Part shown: in pieces, positions 42,008 to 53,808 of the stretch | Layout: every line of letters starts with the position of its first letter | How positions within the stretch are numbered: position 1 is the first letter of the stretch | Assembly: GCF_028476545.1 (NCBI RefSeq) | Contig: NW_026732748.1 | Coordinates: 186,001 to 250,000 of the forward strand | DNA: 64,000 nt | Origin: Physella acuta | Taxonomy: Eukaryota; Mollusca; Gastropoda; Physidae | Direction: 5' to 3' | Program-made: the position numbers and the translations under genes | Notes under the pieces: model-generated | Told to the model about the DNA's origin: nothing | The model's input: only the letters and a program-made list of their open reading frames with translations | The model's database searches: none

Positions 42008-45000
42008 ATGGCGCTGTATGGCCAAATAAAAGAATTTGATGCGAATGATGAAATCATTCAAGATTACCTAGAGAGGTTAAGCTTTTACCTAGAAGCAAAC
42101 AACGTGACGATAGAAGCCAAAAAGAGAGCTATTTTGTTAACAGTCATAGGGCCTCAACAATTTAGGCTACTAAAAGACTTATGCGCACCAGCTAGTCTAA
42201 CTACCAAGAGCTTTAACGAGCTGAGCAAATTGCTAACAGACCACCATGCGCCTACCCCATCAAAGTTTTTATGTAGAGCTAGATTTGACAGTAGGACTCG
42301 TCAACCAAACGAGTCAATAACAGAATATGTTGCTGCTTTACATCATTTAAGTGAATTTTGTGAATTCGGCGATACGCTGTCTGACAGACTATGTGAAAAG
42401 TTTGTGACAGGTGTAAACAGCCCTGATATTCAAAGAAAGTTGCTGCTCGAGTCAGATCTAAAATTGGAAAAAGCAATACAACTTGCAACTTCATACCAGC
42501 AGTCATCAGATGCGGCGAAATCTCTAACGCCTTCAGGGATCCATGCAGTAAACAGCAGGTTAGTCGATAAACATCATCCCCATCAGAGCATTCCAACTTA
42601 TGCTAAACAGCCTGCTCGTTCAAATCCTAGATCTAAATCTAGTAATAATTATCAAAAATGTCATCGATGCAAAGGTCCCCATGCATCTCATCGGTGCAAG
42701 TTCAAGTTAGCAACTTGTTATAAGTGCGGTAAGCAAGGTCACATTGCCAAGGCCTGCTTCGCAAAGTCTTCGTCTATTGCTAAATCTAGCCAGTCAAGAC
42801 AGTACCGCAACCAAAAGCAGCACTATGTTAACTCTCACCAAGACTACCTAACCCAACCAATGAACCACTCTACCTGTGAAAATGCTCAAACTGATTCGCA
42901 GCCGGATTTCAACCTATTCTCTGTTAAATCAATAAGTCATGCTCCCATCAATGTACAAGTTAATATCAACGGTAAGAGCATCAGCTTCCAACTTGACACT
43001 GGAGCATCTCTAACAGTCATAACAAAGAAAGATTTTGACGCTGTCACAGGAGGATCAGTGCCTCTACAGCCGTGTCACAAGTGTCTAACAACATACACTG
43101 GTGACAATGTTCCGGTAATAGGAGAGTGTATGGTTCATGTAAGTTATAATGGTCAAAGTGTTAAACTTCCTCTTCTTGTGGTTGAAGGAAATGGACCGCC
43201 ATTACTGGGTAGGAACTGGTTAAGTGATCTTAAGTTAAATTGGGAGAGTATTTGTTCATTGAAGAATGTAAAAGAATCTAGTCTTACTTCACTAGATAAA
43301 GTTATATCTGAAAATAAATGTGTTTTTGGTAATTCAGGTTTACTAAATGATAGAACAGTGAAGTTAAGCATTAAAGATACAAATCCAAGATACTGCAAAG
43401 CTAGAGTTCCACCTTATGCAATGAGGAATAAAATTGAAAATGAGCTAAGTAGATTGGAATCTAATGGCATTATAAAGAAGGTAGACTATTCCGATTGGGC
43501 GACACCCATTGTGCCAGTGTTAAAGAAGGATGGTTCTATAAGAATTTGTGGAGATTATAAAACTACACTGAATAAGCAAATAGAGCTAAATAGGTACCCT
43601 ATACCTAACATTGAGGAAATTTCTTTGAATTTGGCAGGAGGAGACAAATTCACTGAATTAGACTTTAGTCATGCTTACACTCAACTAGAACTGCATCCAG
43701 ATTCAAAAGTCTATACGACAATAAACACACATAAAGGACTCTACCAATATGAAAGACTATGTTTTGGCATATCATCTAGCCCTGGAATTTTCCAAGCGGT
43801 CATGGACAGTATTTTTAAGGATATTCCAAATGTTTGTGTGTACTTTGACAATGTGTACATAACTGGTAAGAATGACACTGAACATCTTAAAACACTTGAT
43901 AAAGTATTGAAAATTGTTGGTGAAAAAGGTTTAAAGATAAACAAAGATAAATGTCAATTCATGCTGACAGAAATTAGTTTTCTTGGTTATATATTGAGCA
44001 AACAAGGCATCAGACCTCAACCTGAGAAAACTAAAGCCATTAAAGAAGCACCCAAACCTGAAAATACCCAACAACTAAGAGCTTTTTTGGGCTTGATAAA
44101 TTACTATGCAAAGTTCATAGGGAATCTGTCTGGTAGACTATCACCACTGTACAAGCTGCTACAGAAAAATGCAACTTGGCACTGGGGTAAACAACAAGAA
44201 GCTGCTTTTAACACAGCAAAAGAGGCTTTGTCTGCTGACACCTTACTAACTCACTATGACCCAGGGAAAAGACTTGTATTGACATGTGATGCTTCACCAG
44301 ATGGTGTAGGAGCAGTCTTGTCCCACATGGATGAGAAGGGTGACAGACCCATTGCTTTTGCCAGTAGATCTTTGAACCAGGCTGAGAAAAATTATTCTCA
44401 GTTAGATAGGGAAGGCTTAGGCATCATTTTTGGTGTTAAGAAATTTCATAAGTTTCTGTTTGGTAGGAAGTTCACCATCTTTACAGATCATAAACCATTG
44501 CTAGGTTTATTTGGAGAAAACAAAACCCTACCTGAGCATGCCTCACCAAGAATTCAAAGATGGGCTATCACACTAACTGCATACAATTATGAATTGAAAT
44601 ACAAACCTGGATCTGAGAATAGTGCAGATAGTCTTAGTGGATTACCTTTAGAAAACCAAAGCCTGAGCTATGTACCAGAAGATGTATTTGTTCTCTTCAC
44701 TATCATGGATAACTCCAATATAAATGTGAATGATATTAAGAGAGAAACACAAAAAGATGAGTGCTTAATAAAAGTATATGAGTACTGTAAGAATGGTTGG
44801 CCTGAAGAGTCAGTGAATGAGGACTTAAAGCCATATAAAATAAGAAAAACAGAGTTAAGTCTAGAAGATGGATGTATACTATGGGGGTCAAGAGTAATTA
44901 TCCCCAAAATGTTACAAAAAGAAGTTTTAAGAACTTTACATGATACTCATCTTGGTTCTTCCAAAATGAAGAGTCTAGCAAGATCATGGTTCTGGTGGCC

Positions 45001-46084
45001 ACATATGGATGCTGATATTGAAAAATATGTAAAACTTTGTTCAAGCTGTGCACAACATTCAAATCAACCAGCTACAGCACCTTTGCAAAACTGGGACTGG
45101 CCAATTGAACCATGGAAACGTATACATATAGATTTCGCAGGACCTTTCATGAACAAAATGTTCTTAATTGTTATTGATTCACATTCTAAATGGTTAGAAG
45201 TTAAAATCATGAACACAATCACTGCAAATGATACCATTATAGAACTTAAGGAAATATTTTCAACTCATGGATTACCAGATCAAATTGTTTCAGATAATGG
45301 GCCTAGTTTCACAGCTCATGAGTTTAAACTGTTTTGTGTGGCAAATGGTATTGAGCATATAACCACATCCCCCTATCATCCTGCTGGGAATGGTTTAGCT
45401 GAAAGAGCGGTAGGCATATTCAAAACCGCTATGGTAAAAATGAATACCGGTAACAAGTTTTCTCTTAGAGAAAGAGTAAACAGGTTCTTAACCAAATACC
45501 GCACAACTCCTCATATAACAACAGGTGTTGCACCATGTGAATTGCTATGTGGTAGGAAAATTAAAACTCATCTTGACCTACTACATCCAACTGTTCAAAG
45601 GTCTGTTTCCCAACATCAACATACACAAAAAGTAAATCATGACAAATCATCCATTGAAAGAGAATTTGCAGTTAATGATAATGTGTATCTAAGAAATTAT
45701 GGGAGAAAGGAAAAATGGATTCCAGGTCAAATTGTTCAATGTACAGGACCTGTGTCTTATAAAGTAAAAACAAATGATGGACTTATTGTCCGTAGACATG
45801 CAGACCAGTTAAAAATAACTTGTGCAGATAATAAGGGTGAATCTGTCAATCCCACCAAGTCTGATCAGTTCACACCAACTCAGTTTGTTCCACAACCAAG
45901 TTCTGTTGATATGAGTGAACCAAGTTGTCTGGAGTCAGAAAATGTAAATTCTGGAGTTAATGATTTAAATCCTAGACCTCCTGAGATAGAGAATCCAGAT
46001 GGTCAGAATCTTGAGTCACCAAATCAGAAGCCACTGAGAAGGTCAAGCAGGACAATCAAAGTCCCAAATAAGTTAGACCTATGA
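42008..46084 (+). CDS. gag-pol polyprotein of the Ty3-type element
   Basis: One open frame of 1358 residues covers gag and pol without a frame change. Visible in order are: a gag-like region (about 1-165); two zinc knuckles (about 218-230 and 237-250, the second a canonical C-x2-C-x4-H-x4-C); an aspartic protease (LDTGAS, about 328); reverse transcriptase (about 465-640); RNase H (LTCDASPDG, about 760); and integrase with an H2C2 zinc-binding part (about 978-1015) and a DDE-type core (about 1040-1135). The C-terminal tail has no chromodomain that I can recognise. Host copies of this family replicate through reverse transcription in particles. Here it is read as a recent fossil copy that still looks whole. 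Confidence 0.92.
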   Translation: MALYGQIKEFDANDEIIQDYLERLSFYLEANNVTIEAKKRAILLTVIGPQQFRLLKDLCAPASLTTKSFNELSKLLTDHHAPTPSKFLCRARFDSRTRQPNESITEYVAALHHLSEFCEFGDTLSDRLCEKFVTGVNSPDIQRKLLLESDLKLEKAIQLATSYQQSSDAAKSLTPSGIHAVNSRLVDKHHPHQSIPTYAKQPARSNPRSKSSNNYQKCHRCKGPHASHRCKFKLATCYKCGKQGHIAKACFAKSSSIAKSSQSRQYRNQKQHYVNSHQDYLTQPMNHSTCENAQTDSQPDFNLFSVKSISHAPINVQVNINGKSISFQLDTGASLTVITKKDFDAVTGGSVPLQPCHKCLTTYTGDNVPVIGECMVHVSYNGQSVKLPLLVVEGNGPPLLGRNWLSDLKLNWESICSLKNVKESSLTSLDKVISENKCVFGNSGLLNDRTVKLSIKDTNPRYCKARVPPYAMRNKIENELSRLESNGIIKKVDYSDWATPIVPVLKKDGSIRICGDYKTTLNKQIELNRYPIPNIEEISLNLAGGDKFTELDFSHAYTQLELHPDSKVYTTINTHKGLYQYERLCFGISSSPGIFQAVMDSIFKDIPNVCVYFDNVYITGKNDTEHLKTLDKVLKIVGEKGLKINKDKCQFMLTEISFLGYILSKQGIRPQPEKTKAIKEAPKPENTQQLRAFLGLINYYAKFIGNLSGRLSPLYKLLQKNATWHWGKQQEAAFNTAKEALSADTLLTHYDPGKRLVLTCDASPDGVGAVLSHMDEKGDRPIAFASRSLNQAEKNYSQLDREGLGIIFGVKKFHKFLFGRKFTIFTDHKPLLGLFGENKTLPEHASPRIQRWAITLTAYNYELKYKPGSENSADSLSGLPLENQSLSYVPEDVFVLFTIMDNSNINVNDIKRETQKDECLIKVYEYCKNGWPEESVNEDLKPYKIRKTELSLEDGCILWGSRVIIPKMLQKEVLRTLHDTHLGSSKMKSLARSWFWWPHMDADIEKYVKLCSSCAQHSNQPATAPLQNWDWPIEPWKRIHIDFAGPFMNKMFLIVIDSHSKWLEVKIMNTITANDTIIELKEIFSTHGLPDQIVSDNGPSFTAHEFKLFCVANGIEHITTSPYHPAGNGLAERAVGIFKTAMVKMNTGNKFSLRERVNRFLTKYRTTPHITTGVAPCELLCGRKIKTHLDLLHPTVQRSVSQHQHTQKVNHDKSSIEREFAVNDNVYLRNYGRKEKWIPGQIVQCTGPVSYKVKTNDGLIVRRHADQLKITCADNKGESVNPTKSDQFTPTQFVPQPSSVDMSEPSCLESENVNSGVNDLNPRPPEIENPDGQNLESPNQKPLRRSSRTIKVPNKLDL

Positions 46085-46267
46085 TTCTAAAGGTCAAAAG
46101 GACTTTGACATTATTGTTTTGTATTTTGATTATGTTGTGGCATATTGTGCATTGTTTGTAAGGATGTAATCTACCATAGTGTTCATGCTACAATATAATT
46201 GGTGATTTTAGGATACTATCAATTGTTCTATTGAGAGATGTGTTATTGTGTTCTAAGGGTAAAGGGA

Positions 46268-46482
46268 TGTAATAGATTGAGTTAATTGTGAGGTCAAGGG
46301 AACTCACTCTCTGTATTAGTATTATATTTATATTGTTATCTTGAGTGATGTCCCTTACATGTTGTTATCTATAAATAGCTCTCTCTCGCCATTTCTCTCT
46401 CTCTCTGCATTATGGCGTCTGTACATAATAAAGGCTGTTAACAACCAACGCGGCTTCTCGTCAGTCATTACAATCTACTTCA
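46268..46482 (+). repeat. right LTR
   Basis: Direct repeat of 41699-41913, followed by the CGGCC target duplication. Confidence 0.93.
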
Positions 46483-47082
46483 CGGCCGAGGCCAGTAAAT
46501 GAGAAAAAAGGGTGACTCATCAAATTTTTGTAATTTTTTCACATGTTTAGAAAGATTTATCATTATGTAGCTAGTAAAAGTTACAGAAATGTTTCAACCC
46601 TTCATTCATGTACCTGTTTATAAACAATTGTATTAAAACTTTTCAGTAATAAATAAAGATTAGCGATGTTTTCATCAGATGCAACCAAGCTCATTTACTT
46701 TAGAAGCCATCTTGTTTTAAGTTTCTTGGTAACATTTTATGATTTTAGCTAGAAATTCAGGGGAAACCACTCTTATTTGCAGATGGCCTCTTTTTTATAT
46801 AGCAAATCTAGCTCTTGTTTAAAGTCAATTTCTAGCCTTTATTGATATATTTAGACATTGCATTTGGTTTATTATTCAATTGTGTATTATATTTGACACA
46901 AAAATATATAATATACTTGTATTAAAGCTATAATTCATATTAATTCATAATATAATATTGAAAATTGATAGGCTATTAGGCCTAAATTTTAAATTATAGA
47001 TTTATGAGCCACCTTTCTCGCCATTCAGACTAGCCTCGACCGATTTTTTTACGTACCTAAAACGATAGATTACCCTATGTTT

Positions 47083-48077
47083 TAAATATAATACAGTATA
47101 CAGTTATACATGCCTAGATCTCTAGATCGAGATTTAGATTAGATCTAGACGTCTAGAAATAAAAAATAAATACAAAAATCACAAACCCTTGATTTACAAT
47201 GTGAAGTGTTGCTCGTTTGTCCGACACGTGAGAAATGTCACATGTGTTCACAAAAATAAAATAAGATCAACCAAAATCAACCCAGATGGGGCTTTGTATT
47301 TCTACTCGATTATTTTAACTATAGGCCTATATTATATAATATAGACGTTCAGACACGATTTTGGACACGATGTTTAAAGAAAAATTTAACTGCAATTTTA
47401 AGGTGCGTTGTAGTTGTAGGCTGAGGTGTGACGTCATTTTAGGGGTGGGGGTCTGGCTTTTTGTGACAATGTGTGACGAAGGGGAGGGGGGGGGGAGGTA
47501 AAAATCGTCAAAAAAGCGTGACGTCATTTATGGATGACCCCTAACATAGACAGCTGTCTACGTTTTGTCTTCTATGGCATACTACTTTCAAAAAATACAT
47601 TGATAAAATCGCTTCGCTAGTTTGATTCGATGGTTTATTTTTAGAACAGTGTTGTCTTTCTTTTTTCCAAGATGAAAACCGCGATAGGTAGACGTAAAGG
47701 AGAGGATTGCTGTTTGGATGATATATTTTTAATCATACGGATAGTTTGTTGAGACAGTGTACATTACTTAAAATACGGAGTGTATGATCACTTTCTTAAC
47801 TCCACCTCCTAGATCTAGTTACAAAAATCCTCCCCCACCTCCCAGTGTGTGTCTTTTATATTTATGGACGACCTCATACGTACCTCAAACGTTTTTCTTT
47901 TTAATATATTTTTGTCAATAACTCATGATTCTACGATTGTGAATATCAAATTAGCTGGCATACCTTTTACAGTTAAGAAGTATTAATTATTTATTTGGAA
48001 TTTTAAAATATTCAAACATTAATTTCAAAAGTTATATCAGTTACATCACCAGTATAATATTAAAGCTCACTCTCTCG
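47083..48077. other. duplicated intergenic spacer
   Basis: Array spacer with TGACGTCA motifs and G-rich patches. No gene is seen. Confidence 0.55.
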
Positions 48078-48394
48078 CAATGGCGTAGCTAAGGGAGGGC
48101 GGATGGAGCGGCCGCCCCGAGCGCCATCACTAAGGGGGTACTAAAAAAAAAGAGGTAAAAAATATTTTAAAGCTCAATTTAAGCTGAGGTAATGAATTAT
48201 TACATAGAGTCAAAGTGTGGCACTGAAGCAAAAAGCTAAAAAACGAGTGACTGGTAAAAAGCGCCACCAACCTTTTCAACTGGGGAAGGGCGTTTTTTTC
48301 ACTAACATGAATAATTATAAATATAAATAAATGGGAGGTGGTCACAAAATTGATTCTTCATGTCGGGTGCCTGATATGGGTCGCTACGCCTCTG
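48078..48394. mobile_element. hAT-like MITE
   Basis: CAATGGCGTAGC at the left and CAGAGGCGTAGC inverted at the right, with CTCTCTCG and CTCTCTTG flanks. A duplicated copy of the unit MITE. Confidence 0.6.
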
Positions 48395-49329
48395 CTCTCT
48401 TGCAGTACAATCAGATACAAAATTACCACCTTTTCAGGAAAAAACAATTACACTTTATTATGTAAAAAGTTTTGATTTTAATGAAGTTTTAACAAGATTA
48501 TCAAAGGAAGTAGAAAACAAATGGTCTAGATTTAATAATTTAAATGAATTGCAAAAATGAAATCATGCTCAACATGGATGATATTCATAACTATACACAC
48601 AGATCATGCAAAAATTTCACTAATACTAATAGTAATAAGAAGGAATCTTTTTCAAATGGACATTGTGAAGCACAAAAAAATTCAGATTTTTTTGGACATA
48701 ACTTAAGTAAACTTGCTAAGATACACACAGCAGTCTTTTTTTTGGGAAAAAATGTCAATTACAGTTTTCTCTAAGGAAAAGATTTCCTCTGCTTTAAAAC
48801 ATCAAATTTTATATTTTCAAATGGATAAAAATCATTGTTTATCTTTTTTTTTGTGTGTTTTAATTTATTTCAAGTTTAAAGTCTCATAAGAAATAAAGAT
48901 TAGTGTTTACACATAAAGAAAATAAATTTGACCTCTCTTGAATAATTTGCTTGATAAAAGCTAACTTTATTATGAACTATGTTATACTCATGTTGTCTCT
49001 ATTGCTTAGGGGTGGGGTGGGGGGGGGGGGGAGAGACAAAATAATTGACTACATCCACATGTTGAACTTAATGTTGAAGTAGTCGAAGTATGTGTCAGTT
49101 TTTAGGTATTTAAATAGTCAATTGGTAGTGACTTTTGCAAGATATACTAAATTTTTGTAGAGGTCCACAAAGGGGGGAGTCGGGTGGGGGGGGGGGGGGG
49201 GGGGGATTTTGGTGGACATCATAAAAGGTTGACCCTTGCAGCATTTTACAGTACAGAAATATAATTTAATCTATTTATGAATGAATTTGTTTACACATAC
49301 TTTATTTGTAAATGTTTAATTTGACCTAC
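48395..49329. other. 3' spacer of gene F
   Basis: From about 48560 on it is nearly identical to 5400-6148 (3' of gene B), including two G-runs (about 49017-49032 and 49186-49205). A minus-strand AATAAA lies at 49301-49306. Confidence 0.6.
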
Positions 49330-49622
49330 TTCTGAATCAATTAATTGATGGCATTTTAGAGTAATTATCAACAGAAACTTTCTATTACGCTCATGCAACC
49401 TCTGCCGTATAACTTGCTTTGTGTTGATAAAGATTAATCCTTGTAGCAAACTTTTAATAGCACAAATCACTCATGTGATGACATGGGTTTATGTCAATTT
49501 AGTTTTTATTTTAAGAAAACCCTTGATGACGCACATCACACTTATATGGTGCTTTTCCATAATAGCTTCATGTTGATTTTTGGAAAATCCTTGTAGCAAA
49601 CTTTCTATGACACACATAACAC
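49330..49622 (-). pseudogene. fossil zinc fingers 3' of gene F
   Basis: Nearly identical to 6149-6440 and decayed in the same way. Confidence 0.6.
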
Positions 49623-52322
49623 TCATGTGACCTTTAGTGCTGAATGAATTGTTTTACTTTTATGTCGATTTAGGTTAATCTTGGTGGTAAACTTTTTATG
49701 ACAAACATCACAATCATATAACTTTCGTGCTGAATGAATTGCTTTATGTTGATTTAGGTTAAACTTGGTGGTAAACTTTTTATGACAAACATCACACTCA
49801 TATAACTTTCGTGCTGAATGAATTGTTTTATGTCGATTTAGGTTAGCCTTGGTGGTAAACTTTTTATGACAAACATCACACTCATATAACTTTCGTGCTG
49901 AATGAATTGCTTTATGTCTAATTAGAGAAGAACTGGTATTTAACTTTTTATGGCACACATCACATTCATGCAGCCTCTTTCCTGTATGAATAGCTTTATG
50001 TTGATTTAGGTTACCCTTGGTGGTAAACTTTTTATGACAAACATCACATTCATGTAGCCTCTCTCCTGTATGAATAGCTTTATGTTGATTTAGGTTACCC
50101 TTGGTGGTAAACTTTTTATGACAAACATCACATTCATGTAGCCTCTCTCCTGAATGAATAGCTTTATTTTGATTTAGGTTAACCTTGGTGGTAAACTTTT
50201 TATGACAAACATCACATTCATGGAGCCCTTCTCCTGAATGAATAGCTTTATGTTGATTTAGATTCCACTTTGAAACAAATTTTTTATGACATACATCACA
50301 CTCTGGTAACTTTTCAGTGGAATGAATTAATTTATGTAGCCTTAGGTAGGACTTTCTAGAAAACTTTTTATGACACACATCACATTCATGTAAACTCTCT
50401 ATTGAATGAATAGCTTCATGTCGATTTAGGTAAGTCCTTTTTGCAAATTTGTTATGACATACATCACACTCATGAGACTTTTCTGCTGAATGAATTGCTA
50501 TGTGTTCCATTAGGTAAGACTTTCTAGAAAACCTTTTATGACACACATCACATTCATGAAGCTTTTCTTCTGAATGAACTGTTTTATGTAGATTTCTGTT
50601 ACCCTTGGTAGTAAATGTTTTATGGCACACATCACACTCGTGTGACTTTTCTGCTGAATGAATTATTTTATGTTTAATTAGAGTAGAACTGGTAGTAAAC
50701 TTTTTATGGCATGTATCACATTCATGTCCCATCTCTCCTGAATGAATTGTTTTATGTTGATTTAGATGAGTCTTTGAAGCAAATACATCACACTCTTGTA
50801 ACTTTTCTGTGGAATGAATTAATTTATGTAGCTTTAGGGAGGATTTTCTAGAAAACTTTTTATGACACACATCACATTCATGTAGTTTCTCTTCTGAATG
50901 AATAGCTTTATGGTGATTTAGGTAAGTCCAGGTTGTAAATTTTTTATGACATACATCACACTCATAAGACTTTTCGGCTGAATGAATTGCTCTGTGTTGG
51001 TTTAGGGACGACTTTCTAGAAAACCTTTTACGACATGCATCACATTCATGCAGCTTTTCTCCTGAATGAATTGCTTTATGTTGATTTAGATTACTATTTG
51101 AAGTAAATATTTTATGACATACATCACATTCATGTGACTTTACTGCTGAATGAACTGCTTTATGTTTAATAAGGTTGGTCCTGTTAATACATTTTTTATG
51201 ACATACATCACATTCATGTAGCCCCTCTCCTGAATGAATTGCTTTATGTTGATTTAGATACCTCTTTGAAGCACATTTTTTATGACATGCATCACACTTG
51301 TGTGACTTTTCCGCTGAATGAATAGCTATATGTTGATTAAGATTACCTCTTGTAGTAAATTTTTTATGACAGACTCCACATTCTTGTAACCTTTCTCCTA
51401 AATGAATTGCATTATGTTGTTTTAGATATGTCCTAGTAGCAAACTTTTTATTACACATATTACACTCATGTGACTTATCCACTGAATGAGTAGCTTTATG
51501 TTTATTTAGGTTACTTCTTCTAGTAAACTTTATATGACAAACATCACACTTATGCAGCCTCTCTCCTGAATGAATTGCTTTATGTTGATTTAGTTTCTTC
51601 TTTGAACCTAACATTTTATGGTTCACATCACACTTTTGTGCTCTTACTATTTTGTGAAATTGTCCATTTTGGTTGAGTTTACTAGTTAAGGGAAACCTTT
51701 GATTACACAGATAACACCCACATAGCCTCTCTCCTGAATGAATAGGTTTATGTTGATTTCGTTTACTTCTTGTAGCAAAGTTTTTATGACACACATTACA
51801 CTCATATGACCTGACATCTGTGTGTGATTCTTTACATTTTCCTAGAAGAGTTTTAAACATTGAAGATTTTAAGTTTTTCTTCTTACACTGCTTTAATAAT
51901 TCAACCTGATTTGATGTTTGATTTTCATTGTTGTTTATCTGAGTATTCTTAAGCTCTGATAAATCAGTTGATATCTCTGTCTTTATATGAGAAATATTGT
52001 CAGTTAGAGTTGTCTCTAGTGATAGGTTTAAACCTGCATTCAAACCATCAGGTTTTATATCTTCAAAAACTGAAAATAAATCAAGTCTATCTGGTTTATT
52101 GTCTACATGTGTTGTAAATTCTGATAATAAATTATGATTTTTGTTTTCACATGTTGACAATACATTTGCTTTTGTATCATCAATTCCTGTAAACTCCTCT
52201 TGTTTTATGTATTCAGATGAAATTATATTGACAATATATGGCTGGTTGTCCACCTGGATCTCTAAAACACTTGGTAATACTTCTATATCAGCTTCTCTTT
52301 TTTTTCTATCCTTTAGCTCCAT
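49623..52322 (-). CDS. C2H2 zinc-finger protein F (26 fingers)
   Basis: The intact frame has 899 residues from MELKDRKK at 52322. The frame is open 20 codons further upstream, but that stretch is flank sequence in the other paralogues and crosses the acceptor-like TAG, so the inner Met is preferred. Five residues (KQELH) are missing after LEI, which removes the first SUMO-type motif; IKQE and IKTE remain. Finger 13 has lost CHKK including one Cys and finger 20 has Asn for its first His, both shared with B. Fingers 7 and 8 have Cys in place of the core Phe. Fingers 21 and 22 are identical. The last finger is spaced H-x5-H. From finger 11 to the far 3' flank it is close to B, while its N-terminus is close to H. 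Confidence 0.87.
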   Translation of the reverse strand: MELKDRKKREADIEVLPSVLEIQVDNQPYIVNIISSEYIKQEEFTGIDDTKANVLSTCENKNHNLLSEFTTHVDNKPDRLDLFSVFEDIKPDGLNAGLNLSLETTLTDNISHIKTEISTDLSELKNTQINNNENQTSNQVELLKQCKKKNLKSSMFKTLLGKCKESHTDVRSYECNVCHKNFATRSKRNQHKPIHSGERLCGCYLCNQRFPLTSKLNQNGQFHKIVRAQKCDVNHKMLGSKKKLNQHKAIHSGERLHKCDVCHIKFTRRSNLNKHKATHSVDKSHECNMCNKKFATRTYLKQHNAIHLGERLQECGVCHKKFTTRGNLNQHIAIHSAEKSHKCDACHKKCASKRYLNQHKAIHSGEGLHECDVCHKKCINRTNLIKHKAVHSAVKSHECDVCHKIFTSNSNLNQHKAIHSGEKLHECDACRKRFSRKSSLNQHRAIHSAEKSYECDVCHKKFTTWTYLNHHKAIHSEEKLHECDVCHKKFSRKSSLKLHKLIHSTEKLQECDVFASKTHLNQHKTIHSGEMGHECDTCHKKFTTSSTLIKHKIIHSAEKSHECDVCHKTFTTKGNRNLHKTVHSEEKLHECDVCHKRFSRKSYLMEHIAIHSAEKSHECDVCHNKFAKRTYLNRHEAIHSIESLHECDVCHKKFSRKSYLRLHKLIHSTEKLPECDVCHKKFVSKWNLNQHKAIHSGEGLHECDVCHKKFTTKVNLNQNKAIHSGERLHECDVCHKKFTTKGNLNQHKAIHTGERLHECDVCHKKFTTKGNLNQHKAIHTGKRLHECDVCHKKLNTSSSLIRHKAIHSARKLYECDVCHKKFTTKANLNRHKTIHSARKLYECDVCHKKFTTKFNLNQHKAIHSARKLYDCDVCHKKFTTKINLNRHKSKTIHSALKVT

Positions 52323-53808
52323 AACTAAATAATTAAATAATTTTTTTTGAAAATAATATTTCCAGAAATAATCAAGAAGCATAAATAAAAATTTTCTTCA
52401 AAAACATGAATGCTGACTTATGCGGCTATGCATATTCTTTTCACAATAAGCCTAACATAACACCTATGTCAAACACCATTACAATGGATGCTTTTTGTGT
52501 CAAAAATATTAAGAGCAGTCACACACTTCTAGTTTTTCCTCATTGTTATTGCAGCTGAAGAGTAAACTATTTGGTCCACAGTCTGGCCTCTAGGTTGGTG
52601 TTGTGATCTCATCGTAACACAAGTGCTTTATTCATAGTTTTCCATTAGGGTCCTATTTTGGATATAATAAAAATGGCTAAATAATTAAAACATGACACTA
52701 TTTTCTATATTCTATGCACGATTGTTTTTAAAACATGATATTCCACTCAGGTATTTTGTTTTGTTTTTAATTTAGAAAAAAAAGTATAACATCAACCAGC
52801 TATGATGGACACCTGACTTAAGGTAGGGAAAGTAAAGATGTGTAGACACAAAACAAACCAGACTATTTCTTTATTTGTTGAGCACCCATGGATAGATTCA
52901 GATGAACTCAATTTCATCTGCATTATTATTTTAAGTCTGAAATCTTATTTTGCTCCAAGTTTTTTATGGATGGCACTTATTGACACAGAACCAAACAACC
53001 CCGAATTACTATTACCATATTGTTTCAAAAATAAAAATATAAAGTATGGGCATTATAACTGAGAAGTCTACATATTTTTAAAAAAAGGAATTTGAGCAAA
53101 GGGTCTCTTTATTCTCTATATTTTATATGGGTTCTGAGTAAAATGAAATTAATTTTCTACTTTGATCCATCTATTGCATTTTTTCGTGAGTCTAAACAGC
53201 AGTTAGACCTACTTTAGTTTTGCATAGCATTTTTAAAATGAGTAGACCTATCTTATATCTGAAATATGTATAGTCTTACATTTAAAGAGAAGGTTAGGCT
53301 AAAAGGCAACATATTAAACAAAATTTATTATTGAATATTAAGAAGTCATAATAATTGTATTGTAATTCAAATTTCAATTGAAACTAGATCTATATGAGGT
53401 GACTTTTATTATCTTCAGCTACCTATATTACTTATGCCATGTGTTATTAAAACATAGTGTAGTAGTGTGGTACTACTAAACTACATAGTATGTTTATTAG
53501 TAAGCACTGCAAATAGGGATTCTCACTTACAGGACAGTAGCTAGCAGCAGTGTATACATATACTACACTATATATATAAGTACTATGACTAGTCACTTGA
53601 CTAGAGTTTCTAGTGGCCTAGCACTAGACCTACTAGCAGTGGACTCAGGCACTCCTCCATTTTTAGACTCAGTTGACAGTTGTTTTGTTCAGTGTGTGAG
53701 TTTAAGAGTTGCATTGCTTAATTTATTAATTATTAATTTAATTTCAAAATTTGTGTGGCTATGCCTTGCCCCTTGAAAATTGGTCCAGATTCTAGTAGAT
53801 CTATGTTT
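52323..53808 (-). promoter_or_regulatory. 5' flank of gene F
   Basis: Colinear with the flanks of B, C and E. A minus-strand GTAAGTGAG donor lies at 53530 and an acceptor-like TAG just before the ATG. It ends in CTATGTTT, the left target duplication of the next MITE. Confidence 0.4.

Larger units (their letters stand above)
41699..46482 (+). mobile_element. Ty3-type LTR retrotransposon, looks whole and young
   Basis: This is a 4784-bp element with 215-bp direct LTRs (TG...CA) and 5-bp target duplications CGGCC (41694-41698 and 46483-46487). It has a primer-binding-like TTTGGCGACGAAGGAT just inside the left LTR and a polypurine tract AAGGGTAAAGGGA before the right LTR. The LTRs differ at one of 215 positions, so the insertion is recent. 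It lies inside the left terminal repeat of a Merlin-like MITE. The domain order protease, reverse transcriptase, RNase H, integrase places it in Ty3/Gypsy. The single gag-pol frame and sequence style suggest the Mag (K02A2.6-like) group. Confidence 0.93.
41666..47074. mobile_element. Merlin-like MITE split by an LTR retrotransposon
   Basis: The left terminus GGTAATCTATCATTTAGG starts at 41666. The inverted right terminus ends at 47074. Both flanks are exactly CTATGTTT (41658-41665 and 47075-47082), the cleanest target duplication of this family among the array units. Without the inserted retroelement the MITE is about 0.62 kb. The right terminus that units 0 and C-D have lost is present here. 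Confidence 0.8.

Noticed and set aside
52323-52382. Twenty-residue N-terminal extension of F (and of H at 63777-63836)
   Set aside because: It is open only because of small differences in AT-rich flank sequence. It crosses a conserved acceptor-like TAG and is not kept in other paralogues.
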